Assembly (NCBI GenBank): GCA_934647235.1
Contig: CAKUFG010000003.1
Span: 56,770 to 120,769 of the forward strand
Source: an uncultured Clostridia bacterium
GTDB taxonomy: Bacteria > Bacillota > Clostridia > Christensenellales > Aristaeellaceae
Length of the DNA: 64,000 bases
Direction: 5' to 3'
Part shown: positions 24,368-32,445 of the stretch, piece after piece
How the letters are laid out: every line of letters starts with the position of its first letter
Numbering within the stretch: the first letter of the stretch is position 1
Translations under genes and position numbers: made by a program
The notes under the pieces: model-generated
Seen by the model: only the letters and a program-made list of their open reading frames with translations
Database searches by the model: none
Told to the model about the DNA's origin: nothing

Positions 24368-25047
24368 TCGTCATCCGCAGCGCCCGCGCACGGCGCATGC
24401 TTCGCTGGCTGATTCCATTTTTCATCATCCCCGCCCTGATTGCAGCGGACGTGTTTCTGCTGCACGAAAAGCGTTATGCCCTCATCGCGCTGCTGATTGT
24501 ACTCTGCGCGCTGATCCTGTTTGCCACGGGCTTTGAGCGCAAACGCACAGGGCGGCGGCGGATGGTACTGGTTTCGGTGCTGACCGCGCTGTCGGTAGCC
24601 GGGCGCTTCATCCCGCTGCTCAAGCCGGTGGCGGCCATGACCATCCTGTCCGGCGTTTATCTGGGCGGCGAAGCAGGCTTTTTAGTCGGCGCGCTCAGCG
24701 CGGTCATCAGCAATTTTTACTTTGGACAAGGGCCATGGACGCCTTTTCAGATGTTCGCCTGGGGGCTGATTGGCCTGATTGCAGGCTATCTTTCGCGTCC
24801 CATGCAAAAAAGCCGCGGGCTGCTGCTCTACGGCTTGATTGCGGGAATCGCTTATTCATTTATCATGGATATCTGGACGGTGCTGTGGTACAACGGCACG
24901 TTCAATGCGGGACTGTACGGCGCGGCGCTGCTGTCCGCCATCCCCCACACCATCGCGTACATGGTTTCAAACCTGCTGTTTCTGGCGCTGTTTGCCAGGC
25001 CCTTTGGCGAAAAGCTGGGGCGAATCCGGCTGAAATACGATATTTAG
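24364..25047 (+). CDS. ECF transporter S component, probably cobalamin-specific
   Basis: A 227-residue membrane protein, last gene of the operon, joined by an ATGA overlap. The S-component core begins at MVLVSVLTALSVAGRFIP and has GVYLGGEAGFLVGALSAVISNFYFGQGPWTPFQMF followed by GLIGLIAGYLSRP, typical of S components of the CbrT/DUF-type group. An additional hydrophobic hairpin (about residues 15-55) precedes the usual six helices. The substrate is not deducible from motifs alone; the riboswitch and the intrinsic-factor-like partners point to cobalamin or a corrinoid precursor. Confidence 0.83.
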   Translation: MIVIRSARARRMLRWLIPFFIIPALIAADVFLLHEKRYALIALLIVLCALILFATGFERKRTGRRRMVLVSVLTALSVAGRFIPLLKPVAAMTILSGVYLGGEAGFLVGALSAVISNFYFGQGPWTPFQMFAWGLIGLIAGYLSRPMQKSRGLLLYGLIAGIAYSFIMDIWTVLWYNGTFNAGLYGAALLSAIPHTIAYMVSNLLFLALFARPFGEKLGRIRLKYDI

Positions 25048-25754
25048 CCAAGCTCCGCATCGATGGATGCGGGCTGATCCTCCAGCGTTTCGCGGTGAAT
25101 GCGCTCCATGCGGCTGTCCAGCTGCTGCGCCAGCTCCGCGCAGGCAATCAGCTCCTGCTCCACGCGCTGCGCATCCTGCACGTTCTTTTTATAAAAAATC
25201 TTGTGCTCCAGGCTGGCCCAGCAATCCATGGAGATGGTGCGCAGCTGCACCTCCACCTTCATGAGGCGCTTTTGATTGTGCAGAAAAATGGGAATTTCCA
25301 CAATCAGGTGCAGGCTGCGATAGCCATTGGACTTGGGATGCTCGATGTAATCCTTGCGCTCAATCAGCGTGATATCATCCTGGCTGAGCAGGCAATCGGC
25401 CAGCATATAAATATCGCTGGGGAAGGAGCAGATTACGCGGATGCCCGCGATATCGCGGATATTCTTTTCAATGCTGTCAATGGTCAGCGGCAGCCCTTTG
25501 CGCGCCACCTTATCCACAATGCTCTCGGGCGATTTCAGGCGGGATTTGATGGTCTCGATGGGATTACGATCATAGGCCAGGGACAGCTCCTCATTGAGGA
25601 CGTTGAACTTGGTTTCCACTTCCATCATGGCGCAGCGATAATAGGCCATCAGCTCCTTATAGGGCATGGCATAGTCGCGCAGCCACTTTTTCAGTTCGCT
25701 GTCGTTCAGGCGCTTGAGCAGCGCCTGGCGCATGGGCAGAATTTCGTTTTTCAT
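25044..25754 (-). CDS. relQ: Small alarmone synthetase, RelQ/YjbM-type GTP pyrophosphokinase
   Basis: A 236-residue single-domain (p)ppGpp synthetase that transfers pyrophosphate from ATP to GDP or GTP. The synthetase core shows RIKSRLKSPES-like text (TIKSRLKSPES), DIAGIRVIC, the substrate-binding SNGYRSLH, and EVQLRTISMDCWASLEHK, all intact. There is no hydrolase, TGS or ACT domain. The stop codon overlaps the end of the convergent S-component gene by 4 nt; the gene has its own promoter. Confidence 0.92.
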   Translation of the reverse strand: MKNEILPMRQALLKRLNDSELKKWLRDYAMPYKELMAYYRCAMMEVETKFNVLNEELSLAYDRNPIETIKSRLKSPESIVDKVARKGLPLTIDSIEKNIRDIAGIRVICSFPSDIYMLADCLLSQDDITLIERKDYIEHPKSNGYRSLHLIVEIPIFLHNQKRLMKVEVQLRTISMDCWASLEHKIFYKKNVQDAQRVEQELIACAELAQQLDSRMERIHRETLEDQPASIDAELG

Positions 25755-25785
25755 GGGATGCTCCGTTTCCGTATTTCTCCCCTAC

Positions 25786-25814
25786 ATTATACCGAATTTT
25801 GGTCTGAAGGGCAA
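25786..25814 (-). promoter_or_regulatory. Sigma-A promoter of relQ
   Basis: Minus strand: TTGCCC (25814-25809), 17 nt, TATAAT (25791-25786). Confidence 0.75.
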
Positions 25815-25871
25815 CCGGGCGCAGCCAGACATCTGCGCGCGTATGCACAAAAGCGCGGCTTTGCGCCAAGA

Positions 25872-25900
25872 TTGCCCAAATAGCGAAAATATGGTATAAT
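25872..25900 (+). promoter_or_regulatory. Sigma-A promoter of the tetR gene
   Basis: TTGCCC (25872-25877), 17 nt, TATAAT (25895-25900). A second ATGGTATAATGA copy occurs at 25962-25973 without a matching -35 box. Confidence 0.65.
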
Positions 25901-25927
25901 GATTAGGCAAGCTGAAGGCTTGGCCGG

Positions 25928-25957
25928 GTCGGCGGGCAGCGTATGCGGCACGCCGAC
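25928..25957. promoter_or_regulatory. Inverted repeat in the tetR leader (possible operator)
   Basis: GTCGGCG (25928-25934) and CGCCGAC (25951-25957) form a 7-bp inverted repeat with 16 nt between the arms. An imperfect repeat GCAAGC/GCTTGG lies just before it (25907-25923). These could be binding sites for the TetR protein itself; only the symmetry supports this. Confidence 0.35.
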
Positions 25958-26011
25958 AATCATGGTATAATGAGATAAAACAAGGTATTTTTGACAGGCA
26001 GGAGGTTGAGC

Positions 26012-26569
26012 ATGGCTTCTTTTACCAGGAAAGCGATTATGGATTCCTTTATGAAGCTGGTAGATCAGCGCCCGATCAGCAAAATCACCATCAAGGATAT
26101 CGTGGAGGATTGCGGGGTAAACCGCAACACGTTTTACTATCATTTCGCGGATATTCCTGCGCTGATTGAAGCCATCGTGCGCGACCAGGCGGAGGAGCTG
26201 ATCCGCAATCACAGCACCATCGCAACCATAGAGGAGGCGCTGAACGTGGCGGTGGATTCCATCCTGCAGCATCGCCGTGCCGCGCTCCATATTTTCAATT
26301 CGGTCAGCCGCGATGTGTATGAGCGATACCTGATGCAGATCTGCCAGGATGCGGTGGAAAAATGCTTTGACGCCATCATCGGCGAGCGCCGTGTAAGCCC
26401 GCAGGATCGCGAAATTCTGATTCTCTCCTATCGCGCCTGGTGCTTCGGCCTGGTAATCGACTGGCTGGATCATGGCCTGAAGGACGATATCCGCCCCACC
26501 CTCACCCGCATGTGCGAGCTGCACAAGGGCATGATTGAGGAAATGGCAAGCCGGTGCGTTGTGGAATAA
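26012..26569 (+). CDS. TetR/AcrR family transcriptional regulator
   Basis: A 185-residue one-component repressor. The N-terminal helix-turn-helix is clear: ITIKDIVEDCGVNRNTFYYHFADIPALIEAI (about 25-55). The C-terminal ligand domain contains paired Cys and Trp residues (RAWCFGLVIDWLDHGL) and resembles the TetR_C group found in DhaS-like regulators. A GGAGG precedes ATG 26012. It is convergent with the following ABC operon and divergent from relQ, so its target is not evident; autoregulation through the leader repeats is possible. Confidence 0.88.
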   Translation: MASFTRKAIMDSFMKLVDQRPISKITIKDIVEDCGVNRNTFYYHFADIPALIEAIVRDQAEELIRNHSTIATIEEALNVAVDSILQHRRAALHIFNSVSRDVYERYLMQICQDAVEKCFDAIIGERRVSPQDREILILSYRAWCFGLVIDWLDHGLKDDIRPTLTRMCELHKGMIEEMASRCVVE

Positions 26570-26600
26570 CAGACAGCAGTATATAAACAAGCAGCATAAA

Positions 26601-26628
26601 AGAGGAGGCCGCCGGCCTCCTCTTTTTG
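26601..26628. terminator. Bidirectional terminator between tetR and the ABC ATPase gene
   Basis: AGAGGAGGCC (26601-26610), 3-nt loop, GGCCTCCTCT (26614-26623), then TTTTT; AAA on the left side allows use from the minus strand also. Confidence 0.9.
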
Positions 26629-26643
26629 CTTGCAATCTATTAT

Positions 26644-27720
26644 TTAGGTCAAAATCTTGCGGAAATCCTCGCCGGGCTTCTGCGGATACACCAGGAAGCT
26701 GCGAACATCCAGCTCCACCTGCTTGCCGTTTTCCACGCCCATGCTCTCATAGGGATCGGCAATGATGCGCAGCTCCTGCCCGCCGCCCAGATCGACGCGG
26801 CAGTCGTCCACATCGCCCAGGTAGAAGTGGCTCTTGACCACGCCGCGCAGCATGCCCTTGCCCGCCTCGGCATACTTGATGTTCTCGGGGCGCACGCCCA
26901 CGATCACCTTGCCGCGCAGGTCGCCCTTATAGGGCAGCTTCTGGTCGCAGCCATCCAGCGCGATCACACCCTCGGAGGCGACGCCCTCCACAAAGTCAAT
27001 CTTGCCCACAAAGTCGGCGATGAAGGGATTGGCCGGCTCGCTGTAGATGGTGCGCGGGGAGCCTACCTGCTGAATCACACCGCGATTGATAACCACAATG
27101 CGGTCGCTCATGGCCATGGCCTCGGTCTGATCGTGGGTCACATAGACAACCGTGATGCCATACTGGCGCTGAATCTCCTTGATTTCAAAGCGCATGCTCT
27201 CGCGCAGCTTGGCGTCCAGGTTGGACAGCGGCTCATCCAGCAGCAGCAGGGCGGGCTCAGCCACCAGGGCGCGCGCCAGGGCGACGCGCTGCTGCTGACC
27301 GCCGGACAGCTGGCTGGGGATGCGGTCGCGGTACTGGGTCAGGTGCACAACCTCCAGCACGCGGTCAACCTTCTTCTTGATGGTCGCCTTATCCACCTTT
27401 TTGATCTGCAGCGGATAGGCCACGTTATCAAAAACGGTCATGTGCGGCCACACGGCGTAGCTCTGGAACACCATGCCGATATCGCGCTTTTCAGGGGGAA
27501 TGAACACCTTTTCCGAGGATACCACGCGGTCGTCAAACAGCACTGCGCCCGAGGTGGGCTTTTCAAAGCCCGCGATGATGCGCAGCATGGTGGTTTTGCC
27601 GCAGCCGGAGGGACCCAGCAGGGTGATAAACTCGCGATCGGCAAAAACGGCGTCAAAATTATCCAGAACCACCGCGCTGCCAAAGCTCTTGGTTACATTT
27701 TTAATGGTTACGCTGGACAT
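26644..27720 (-). CDS. ABC transporter ATPase, FbpC/PotA type
   Basis: The 358-residue ATPase of a binding-protein-dependent importer. Walker A GPSGCGKT (36-43), Q-loop MVFQSYAVWPHMTV, signature LSGGQQQR, Walker B LLLLDEPLSNLD, H-loop VTHDQTEA, and a C-terminal TOBE-like domain (about 280-350, VGVRPENIKYAEAGK). The MVFQSYAVWPHM form of the Q-loop is frequent in the ferric-iron/phosphonate/thiamine branch. ATG 27720 is 9 nt after AAGGAG; the longer TTG start would have none. Last gene of the operon with the fused permease and the binding protein. Confidence 0.9.
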   Translation of the reverse strand: MSSVTIKNVTKSFGSAVVLDNFDAVFADREFITLLGPSGCGKTTMLRIIAGFEKPTSGAVLFDDRVVSSEKVFIPPEKRDIGMVFQSYAVWPHMTVFDNVAYPLQIKKVDKATIKKKVDRVLEVVHLTQYRDRIPSQLSGGQQQRVALARALVAEPALLLLDEPLSNLDAKLRESMRFEIKEIQRQYGITVVYVTHDQTEAMAMSDRIVVINRGVIQQVGSPRTIYSEPANPFIADFVGKIDFVEGVASEGVIALDGCDQKLPYKGDLRGKVIVGVRPENIKYAEAGKGMLRGVVKSHFYLGDVDDCRVDLGGGQELRIIADPYESMGVENGKQVELDVRSFLVYPQKPGEDFRKILT

Positions 27721-27756
27721 ACTTGCCAACTCCTTTTTGTAATATGGAAATGCTTA

Positions 27757-30255
27757 TCAGATGGAGAACTCGCCCTTGGTCAGACGGTTGAGCAGGAAGT
27801 TGAGCACCACTACGATCATCAGGATGCCAAACGCCATGGCGCAGCTTTGCGGCTGGCTGGTGAAGGTCCAGTATTCATACAGCTGGAAGCCGATGGTCTT
27901 GGTGGTGTTGGAATACAGCAGGGTGGTCATGCTCAGCTCGTAGAAGCTGGGGATGAAGATCAGGAACCAGCCCGCAGCGATAGAGGGGAAAATCAACGGA
28001 CCGGTGATCCTGAACATTGTGCGCGTCCAGCTTGCGCCGGAAATCTGGCTGCATTCCTCCAGCGAAACGTGGATCTGGCTCATGGCGCTTACCACCGTGC
28101 GCATGCCCATCATCAGGTACTTGATCAGATAAGCAATAATGATGATGTAGGCCGTGTTGTAGATGTCTACACCGAAGGTGCCCTTCATGGTCATGATCAG
28201 GCCCAGGGCGATTACCACGGACGGCGTACCGGAGCCCAGCGTAATCAGGAAGTCCGGAATCTTGCGGCCACGAATGCGGGTGCGCTGCAGCAGATAGGAC
28301 ATCGTGCAGGCCACCACAATGCCGATGGTCGCAGTAATCACGCCAAAAATCAGGCTGTTTTTCAGGCAGTTCATCGTCTCCGTGCGGGAGAAGATGGTCT
28401 TCCACTGGCTGAAGGTGAAGTTTTCAGCATCAAAGAGCGACTTGCCCACGTCGATCTTGAACGAGGTGGTCAGGATCGTGGCGAAGGGAATCAGCACCAC
28501 GATGACGGCGAACAGGCTGACCAGGATGGTCAGCGGCCAGCGCCACTTGCCCAGATCCACAATGTTGGGGCGGGTAGACTTGCCCGACACCGTGATGTAC
28601 TGCTTGCGCGCCACCACAAAGTCGGACAGGTACAGGATGATGATGGCCAGCGCCATCAGGAATACCGCCAGTCCCGTCGCATCGCTGATGCCCTGCGCGC
28701 CCAGGCCGTTATACTCGATAATACGGGTGGTAACGGTGTGCACCTTGCCCGGCGCACCGATAATGGACGGAATGCCGTAGCAGCTCATCGCAGCCACGAA
28801 CACCAGCAGCGCGCCGGCGATCAAGCTGGGGGTCATCATGGGGATGGTAATGCGGAACACCGTGCCCAGGGGCGACGCGCCGGAGATGCGGCTGGCCTCC
28901 TCCAGAGAGGGATCCATCTTTTCCATCGCGCGGGAAATGGTGATAAACGCATAGGGATAGTAGAACGTCGTCAGCACCCAGATCAGGCCGCCCAGGGTGT
29001 AGATGTTCAGCGGGCCGGGGGTATCGCCCAGGTTGAAGATCAGGCGGAAGAACTGGTTCAGCGTGCCCACATTGGGGTTGAGCAGGCGCAGCCACGCCAT
29101 GGCGCCCACATAAGGCGGCACCATGTAGGTGAGCACAAACAGCGAGCGGAAGAACTTTTTGGCGTACAGGTTGGTGCGGCCCACCAGCCAGGCCAGCGGG
29201 AACGCCAGCAGCGTGCCCAGGATCATCGTGGCCGTGGCAGCAATCAGCGTGTTCTTGAGCGCGCCCAGGTTCATGGAATAGGTATACAGACGCTCAAACA
29301 CCTGGAAGGTGAAGGAGCCGTCCGGGAAGAACGCCTTGATAATCAGATACACCATGGGCAGCACCTGGAACACCAGCATGAAGTCCACGATGGCAAAGAT
29401 AATCACCCACTTGAAATCCAGATGCCAGCTGTGATCCTTGTACAGCATCAGGAACAGCAGCGCTATGTCCAGCGCCAGCAGGACACCCAGCAGGATCGCC
29501 GTGCGGCTATAGGTAACCATCATCTGCGTCAGCAGGGATACGCTGCCTTCTACCGTCATCTGATAGGCCAGGATACGGTTTTCGGCCGTACGCACCGCCT
29601 TTTTCAGGCCGTTTACATCGGCCGTGGGCAGGGGCGCGCCATCTTCATTGACGCTGACCAGGAACAGCTGCATCATCGCAGCCGCGCGTTCCAGGCCCGT
29701 CTTTTCGGCGGCCTTGGCCGCTACCTCGGGCAGATTGGCCGCTTCATCCAGCGCGGCATGCAGCAGCGCCTCACGGTTGGCGGCGCGCTCGGCGTCGCTC
29801 CAGGGCGCCATCTGCTTCTTTTCGGCAGAGGAAACCTTGGGGCCGTTGAGCGAATAGGTGATGGAGAGCAGTTCCAGCGTCTTGCGCTGCAGCTTATCCC
29901 CCGAAAGGCCGGCAAGCATCGCGTCCACGCGGGCGGACTGATCGGCCTTGGCGGCGCTGCTCCAGTTATCCTTGAGCAGCTCAATCGTGCGGGCGGTCAG
30001 GGTATCCTGCTCCGCCTGGGTCAGTTTTGCGGTAAGAGGCTGAATGGATTTTTCATACAGGCTGTCCACCTTGCCGGACAGCTCATGAATATAATGGTAA
30101 GCGTTTTCCTGGTCGAAGCCGGATTTCTGATATTCCCGGCTGCCCCACAATCCGCCTGCAATCAGCGCCGCGCCAAGCAAAAACAAAATCAGCAGCGCAA
30201 CCTTGCAGCGCGTTTCGGCAGGGTCTTTGCGTTGTCTTTGAAGCTGTGTCTGCAT
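27757..30255 (-). CDS. Fused ABC permease, FbpB/AfuB type, with an extra N-terminal outside domain
   Basis: An 832-residue protein containing two permease domains in one chain, each with an EAA loop that contacts the ATPase (EEASRISGASPLGTVFRI and EECSQISGASWTRTMFRI). This fusion is normal for FbpB-like transporters. What is not usual is the N-terminus: a first helix (18-38), then about 210 mostly helical, charged residues predicted outside the membrane (39-250), and only then the first core helices (252-272, 283-312). The added part could interact with the binding protein or sense the envelope. Substrate of the system is probably ferric iron, or a phosphonate or similar anion. Confidence 0.88.
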   Translation of the reverse strand: MQTQLQRQRKDPAETRCKVALLILFLLGAALIAGGLWGSREYQKSGFDQENAYHYIHELSGKVDSLYEKSIQPLTAKLTQAEQDTLTARTIELLKDNWSSAAKADQSARVDAMLAGLSGDKLQRKTLELLSITYSLNGPKVSSAEKKQMAPWSDAERAANREALLHAALDEAANLPEVAAKAAEKTGLERAAAMMQLFLVSVNEDGAPLPTADVNGLKKAVRTAENRILAYQMTVEGSVSLLTQMMVTYSRTAILLGVLLALDIALLFLMLYKDHSWHLDFKWVIIFAIVDFMLVFQVLPMVYLIIKAFFPDGSFTFQVFERLYTYSMNLGALKNTLIAATATMILGTLLAFPLAWLVGRTNLYAKKFFRSLFVLTYMVPPYVGAMAWLRLLNPNVGTLNQFFRLIFNLGDTPGPLNIYTLGGLIWVLTTFYYPYAFITISRAMEKMDPSLEEASRISGASPLGTVFRITIPMMTPSLIAGALLVFVAAMSCYGIPSIIGAPGKVHTVTTRIIEYNGLGAQGISDATGLAVFLMALAIIILYLSDFVVARKQYITVSGKSTRPNIVDLGKWRWPLTILVSLFAVIVVLIPFATILTTSFKIDVGKSLFDAENFTFSQWKTIFSRTETMNCLKNSLIFGVITATIGIVVACTMSYLLQRTRIRGRKIPDFLITLGSGTPSVVIALGLIMTMKGTFGVDIYNTAYIIIIAYLIKYLMMGMRTVVSAMSQIHVSLEECSQISGASWTRTMFRITGPLIFPSIAAGWFLIFIPSFYELSMTTLLYSNTTKTIGFQLYEYWTFTSQPQSCAMAFGILMIVVVLNFLLNRLTKGEFSI

Positions 30256-30302
30256 TTACAGCACTCCTTCACCCTGTTTTCGTTCGTTATTTCTGAAAAT
30301 TT

Positions 30303-30333
30303 GGGGGAAGTCGCCGCACGGACAACTTCCCCC
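30303..30333 (-). promoter_or_regulatory. Intra-operon hairpin between binding-protein and permease genes
   Basis: GGGGGAAGT (30303-30311) pairs with ACTTCCCCC (30325-30333). On the minus strand it lies just after the binding-protein gene and lacks a full T-run, so it may act as a partial terminator or 3' stabiliser giving more binding protein than permease. Confidence 0.55.
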
Positions 30334-30377
30334 ATTTGGCATGTTGCGATCAGATTATGATCAGATTGCTTTCTGGA

Positions 30378-31418
30378 TTACTTCTTGATGGTTACGGCTT
30401 CCTGGAACTTGGTGCGGATTTCCTCACGCTGCTTGTAGCAACGCTCCCAGTCAACGCCCATGTCCTTCTCGATCAGGCCGTCGGTATCCACGGAGTCAAA
30501 GGGAACCTCGGTGAAGCCCTTCAGCACGGAGTGCATGTAGCCGGCCACCATGAACTTCTGGCCTTCTTCGCTCAGCAGGAAATCAGTGATGGCTTCGCAG
30601 GCTTCGATGTTCAGGTTCTTGCTCTTTTCTTCGGCAACGGTCATCACGGTGGAGGGGATCAGGATCACGCCGTCTTCGGGATAGATGCAGCTGATCTTGG
30701 AGCCGTTGTCCTTGCGCTCCTTCAGCACGGACTCTTCCAGAATCATGATCACGTCGCACTCGCCGGTCTGCAGCTTGGCCAGGGCGGTGGAGCCGGACTC
30801 GATCATCACGTCGTTCTGGCCCAGAGCGGTGAAGTACTCGTAGCCATACTTATCGGACAGGGAAGCGACGGCGGCCATGGTGGTGCCGGAGCTGAGGGGG
30901 TTGCCCATGGAGATGCGGCCCTTCAGGCTGGTATCCTCGGCGAATTCCTTGAAGGTCTTGGGCAGCTGATCGGGGGTCTTCAGCTCGGGATTGTAGGCCA
31001 GCACCATGTTGCAGACGCGGACAGGATACCAATAGCCTTCCTTGTCGTAGTCGAAGCGCAGGTTCTGGGCGGCTTCGGTTTCATAGGCGTGCAGCCAGCC
31101 GCCTTCCTTCAGCTCCAGGCTGTAGGCGGGCTCGGCAACCAGCATCATGTCGCAGCCCAGGGTACCGGTTTCCATTTCGCCGGCCAGCTTGGTCTGCAGG
31201 GAGCCGGTGCCGCCGTAGAAGAAGAAGGAGCCGTTGTTGCCGGGGGTCAGGTTGGGGAATTCAGCCTTGAGGGCTTCGTCCATCATATCGATAACAAACG
31301 GATACATGGAGGTGTAGATGACCACTTCGCCGGTCACGTCCTCGTTGACGGCCAGCGCGGCGGGCGCCAGGCACAGCAGGGTAGCGATGCACAGAGCGAT
31401 GGCAAGGATTTTCTTCAT
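30378..31418 (-). CDS. ABC transporter substrate-binding protein, ferric-iron/AEP-like
   Basis: A 346-residue exported binding protein, first gene of the importer operon. Signal peptide 1-23 (ends PAALA, no lipobox). The mature start GEVVIYTSMYPFVIDMM is characteristic of the FbpA/AfuA-like type 2 binding proteins, and PVRVCNMVLAYNPELKTPDQLPKTF and MGNPLSSGTTMAA are also family-like. The conserved paired tyrosines of iron-binding FbpA cannot be verified by eye, so phosphonate, thiamine or sulfate-like ligands remain possible. Confidence 0.85.
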   Translation of the reverse strand: MKKILAIALCIATLLCLAPAALAVNEDVTGEVVIYTSMYPFVIDMMDEALKAEFPNLTPGNNGSFFFYGGTGSLQTKLAGEMETGTLGCDMMLVAEPAYSLELKEGGWLHAYETEAAQNLRFDYDKEGYWYPVRVCNMVLAYNPELKTPDQLPKTFKEFAEDTSLKGRISMGNPLSSGTTMAAVASLSDKYGYEYFTALGQNDVMIESGSTALAKLQTGECDVIMILEESVLKERKDNGSKISCIYPEDGVILIPSTVMTVAEEKSKNLNIEACEAITDFLLSEEGQKFMVAGYMHSVLKGFTEVPFDSVDTDGLIEKDMGVDWERCYKQREEIRTKFQEAVTIKK

Positions 31419-31516
31419 AGATGGGGCCTCCTTAAAATAAGTGATATTTTTTACGCTGGCATACCAGCATAAGATTCCAAAGGTATTCCACGTTTCGCAT
31501 TTTCTTTCCGGAAGAT

Positions 31517-31545
31517 ATTATACCAGATATACCACATTTATGCAA
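31517..31545 (-). promoter_or_regulatory. Sigma-A promoter of the Fbp/Afu-type importer operon
   Basis: Minus strand: TTGCAT (31545-31540), 17 nt, TATAAT (31522-31517); the leader to the ATG is about 95 nt. Confidence 0.8.
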
Positions 31546-31630
31546 GTATTTTTTTGCAATTTTTTCAAAATTTGTTGCCGGATCAGTTTTCCGCGTTTTT
31601 TCGATTGCTTTTCATGGAAAAACGCGCATA

Positions 31631-31665
31631 GAAAAAGCCCGCGGCCTTCCATCCGGCCGCGAGCC
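31631..31665 (-). terminator. Terminator of the pcrA-to-deacetylase operon
   Basis: Minus strand: GGCTCGCGGCC (31665-31655) pairs with GGCCGCGGGCT (31646-31636), followed by TTTTTC. Confidence 0.88.
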
Positions 31666-31686
31666 ATTTTGCCATATTCAACGGCT

Positions 31687-32430
31687 TTATTCCGTCTTCT
31701 CCGGCACAATGAACTTATCCGGATTGGCATGATAGTAAACCAGGCCGGGCTTTGCCCCGCCGTCGTAATAGGAGAAGATTTCCTCCAGCGACAGCACCTG
31801 ATAGCCCTGCTCCACCAGCCAGGGAATGAACAGGTCCACCGCGTCGGCCGTGGCCTCATAGGTATCGTGGCACAGGATGATATCGCCGTTTTTTACCTGC
31901 TGCTTGATGGTTTCAAAGGTCTTCTGGGCGTCGCGGGTTTTCCAGTCCAGCGTATCGATGGACCAGGTAATGATGGAAAGTCCCAGATCGCGGCACACGC
32001 CGCACACGGTATTGTTCCACGCGCCGTAGGGCGGGCGGACAAAATGCACCTCGCGGCCGGTCATCTCGGTAATCTTATCGATGCCGTTGGTCAGCGCGCG
32101 GCGGGCATAAGCGCTGGACAGCTCGCGCAGGTTCTCATGCGACCAGGTGTGGGTAGCAATATCGTTGCCGCTGGCTGCAACGGCTGCGACAGCCTCGGCG
32201 TTTTTGCCCATGCGGTTGCCCACCATGCAGAAGGTGGCATGGCAGCCGTATTTCTCCAGCGTATCCAGAATGCGCTGCGTGTACTCCGACGGGCCGTCGT
32301 CGAACGTCAGGGCGATCATGGGCTTGGTCGGGTCGATCACGCGCTCGGCCTTCTGCCCGGCTTCCTCCTCCGACAGGGCGGCGGGAGCCAGGCACAGCAG
32401 CGCCATCAGCAGGCAAATCAGTTTTTTCAT
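31687..32430 (-). CDS. Secreted polysaccharide deacetylase (NodB domain)
   Basis: A 247-residue exported carbohydrate esterase 4. Signal peptide 1-20; catalytic NodB motifs are complete: TFDDGP (42-47, catalytic base and metal Asp), HTWSH (His 94 and 98, metal ligands), RPPYG (132-136), DTLDW (159-163) and LCHD (186-189). Such enzymes deacetylate N-acetylglucosamine or N-acetylmuramic acid in peptidoglycan and can give lysozyme resistance. It ends the operon led by pcrA, 15 nt after trmH. Confidence 0.92.
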   Translation of the reverse strand: MKKLICLLMALLCLAPAALSEEEAGQKAERVIDPTKPMIALTFDDGPSEYTQRILDTLEKYGCHATFCMVGNRMGKNAEAVAAVAASGNDIATHTWSHENLRELSSAYARRALTNGIDKITEMTGREVHFVRPPYGAWNNTVCGVCRDLGLSIITWSIDTLDWKTRDAQKTFETIKQQVKNGDIILCHDTYEATADAVDLFIPWLVEQGYQVLSLEEIFSYYDGGAKPGLVYYHANPDKFIVPEKTE

Positions 32431-32445
32431 CGGTATCGCTCCTTT

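Noticed and set aside
26626..30360. A plus-strand open frame of 1244 codons
   Set aside because: It runs antisense to the ABC ATPase and fused permease, which have clear motifs. Its translation is His/Gln/Ala/Gly-rich nonsense without domains, as expected opposite GC-rich genes.
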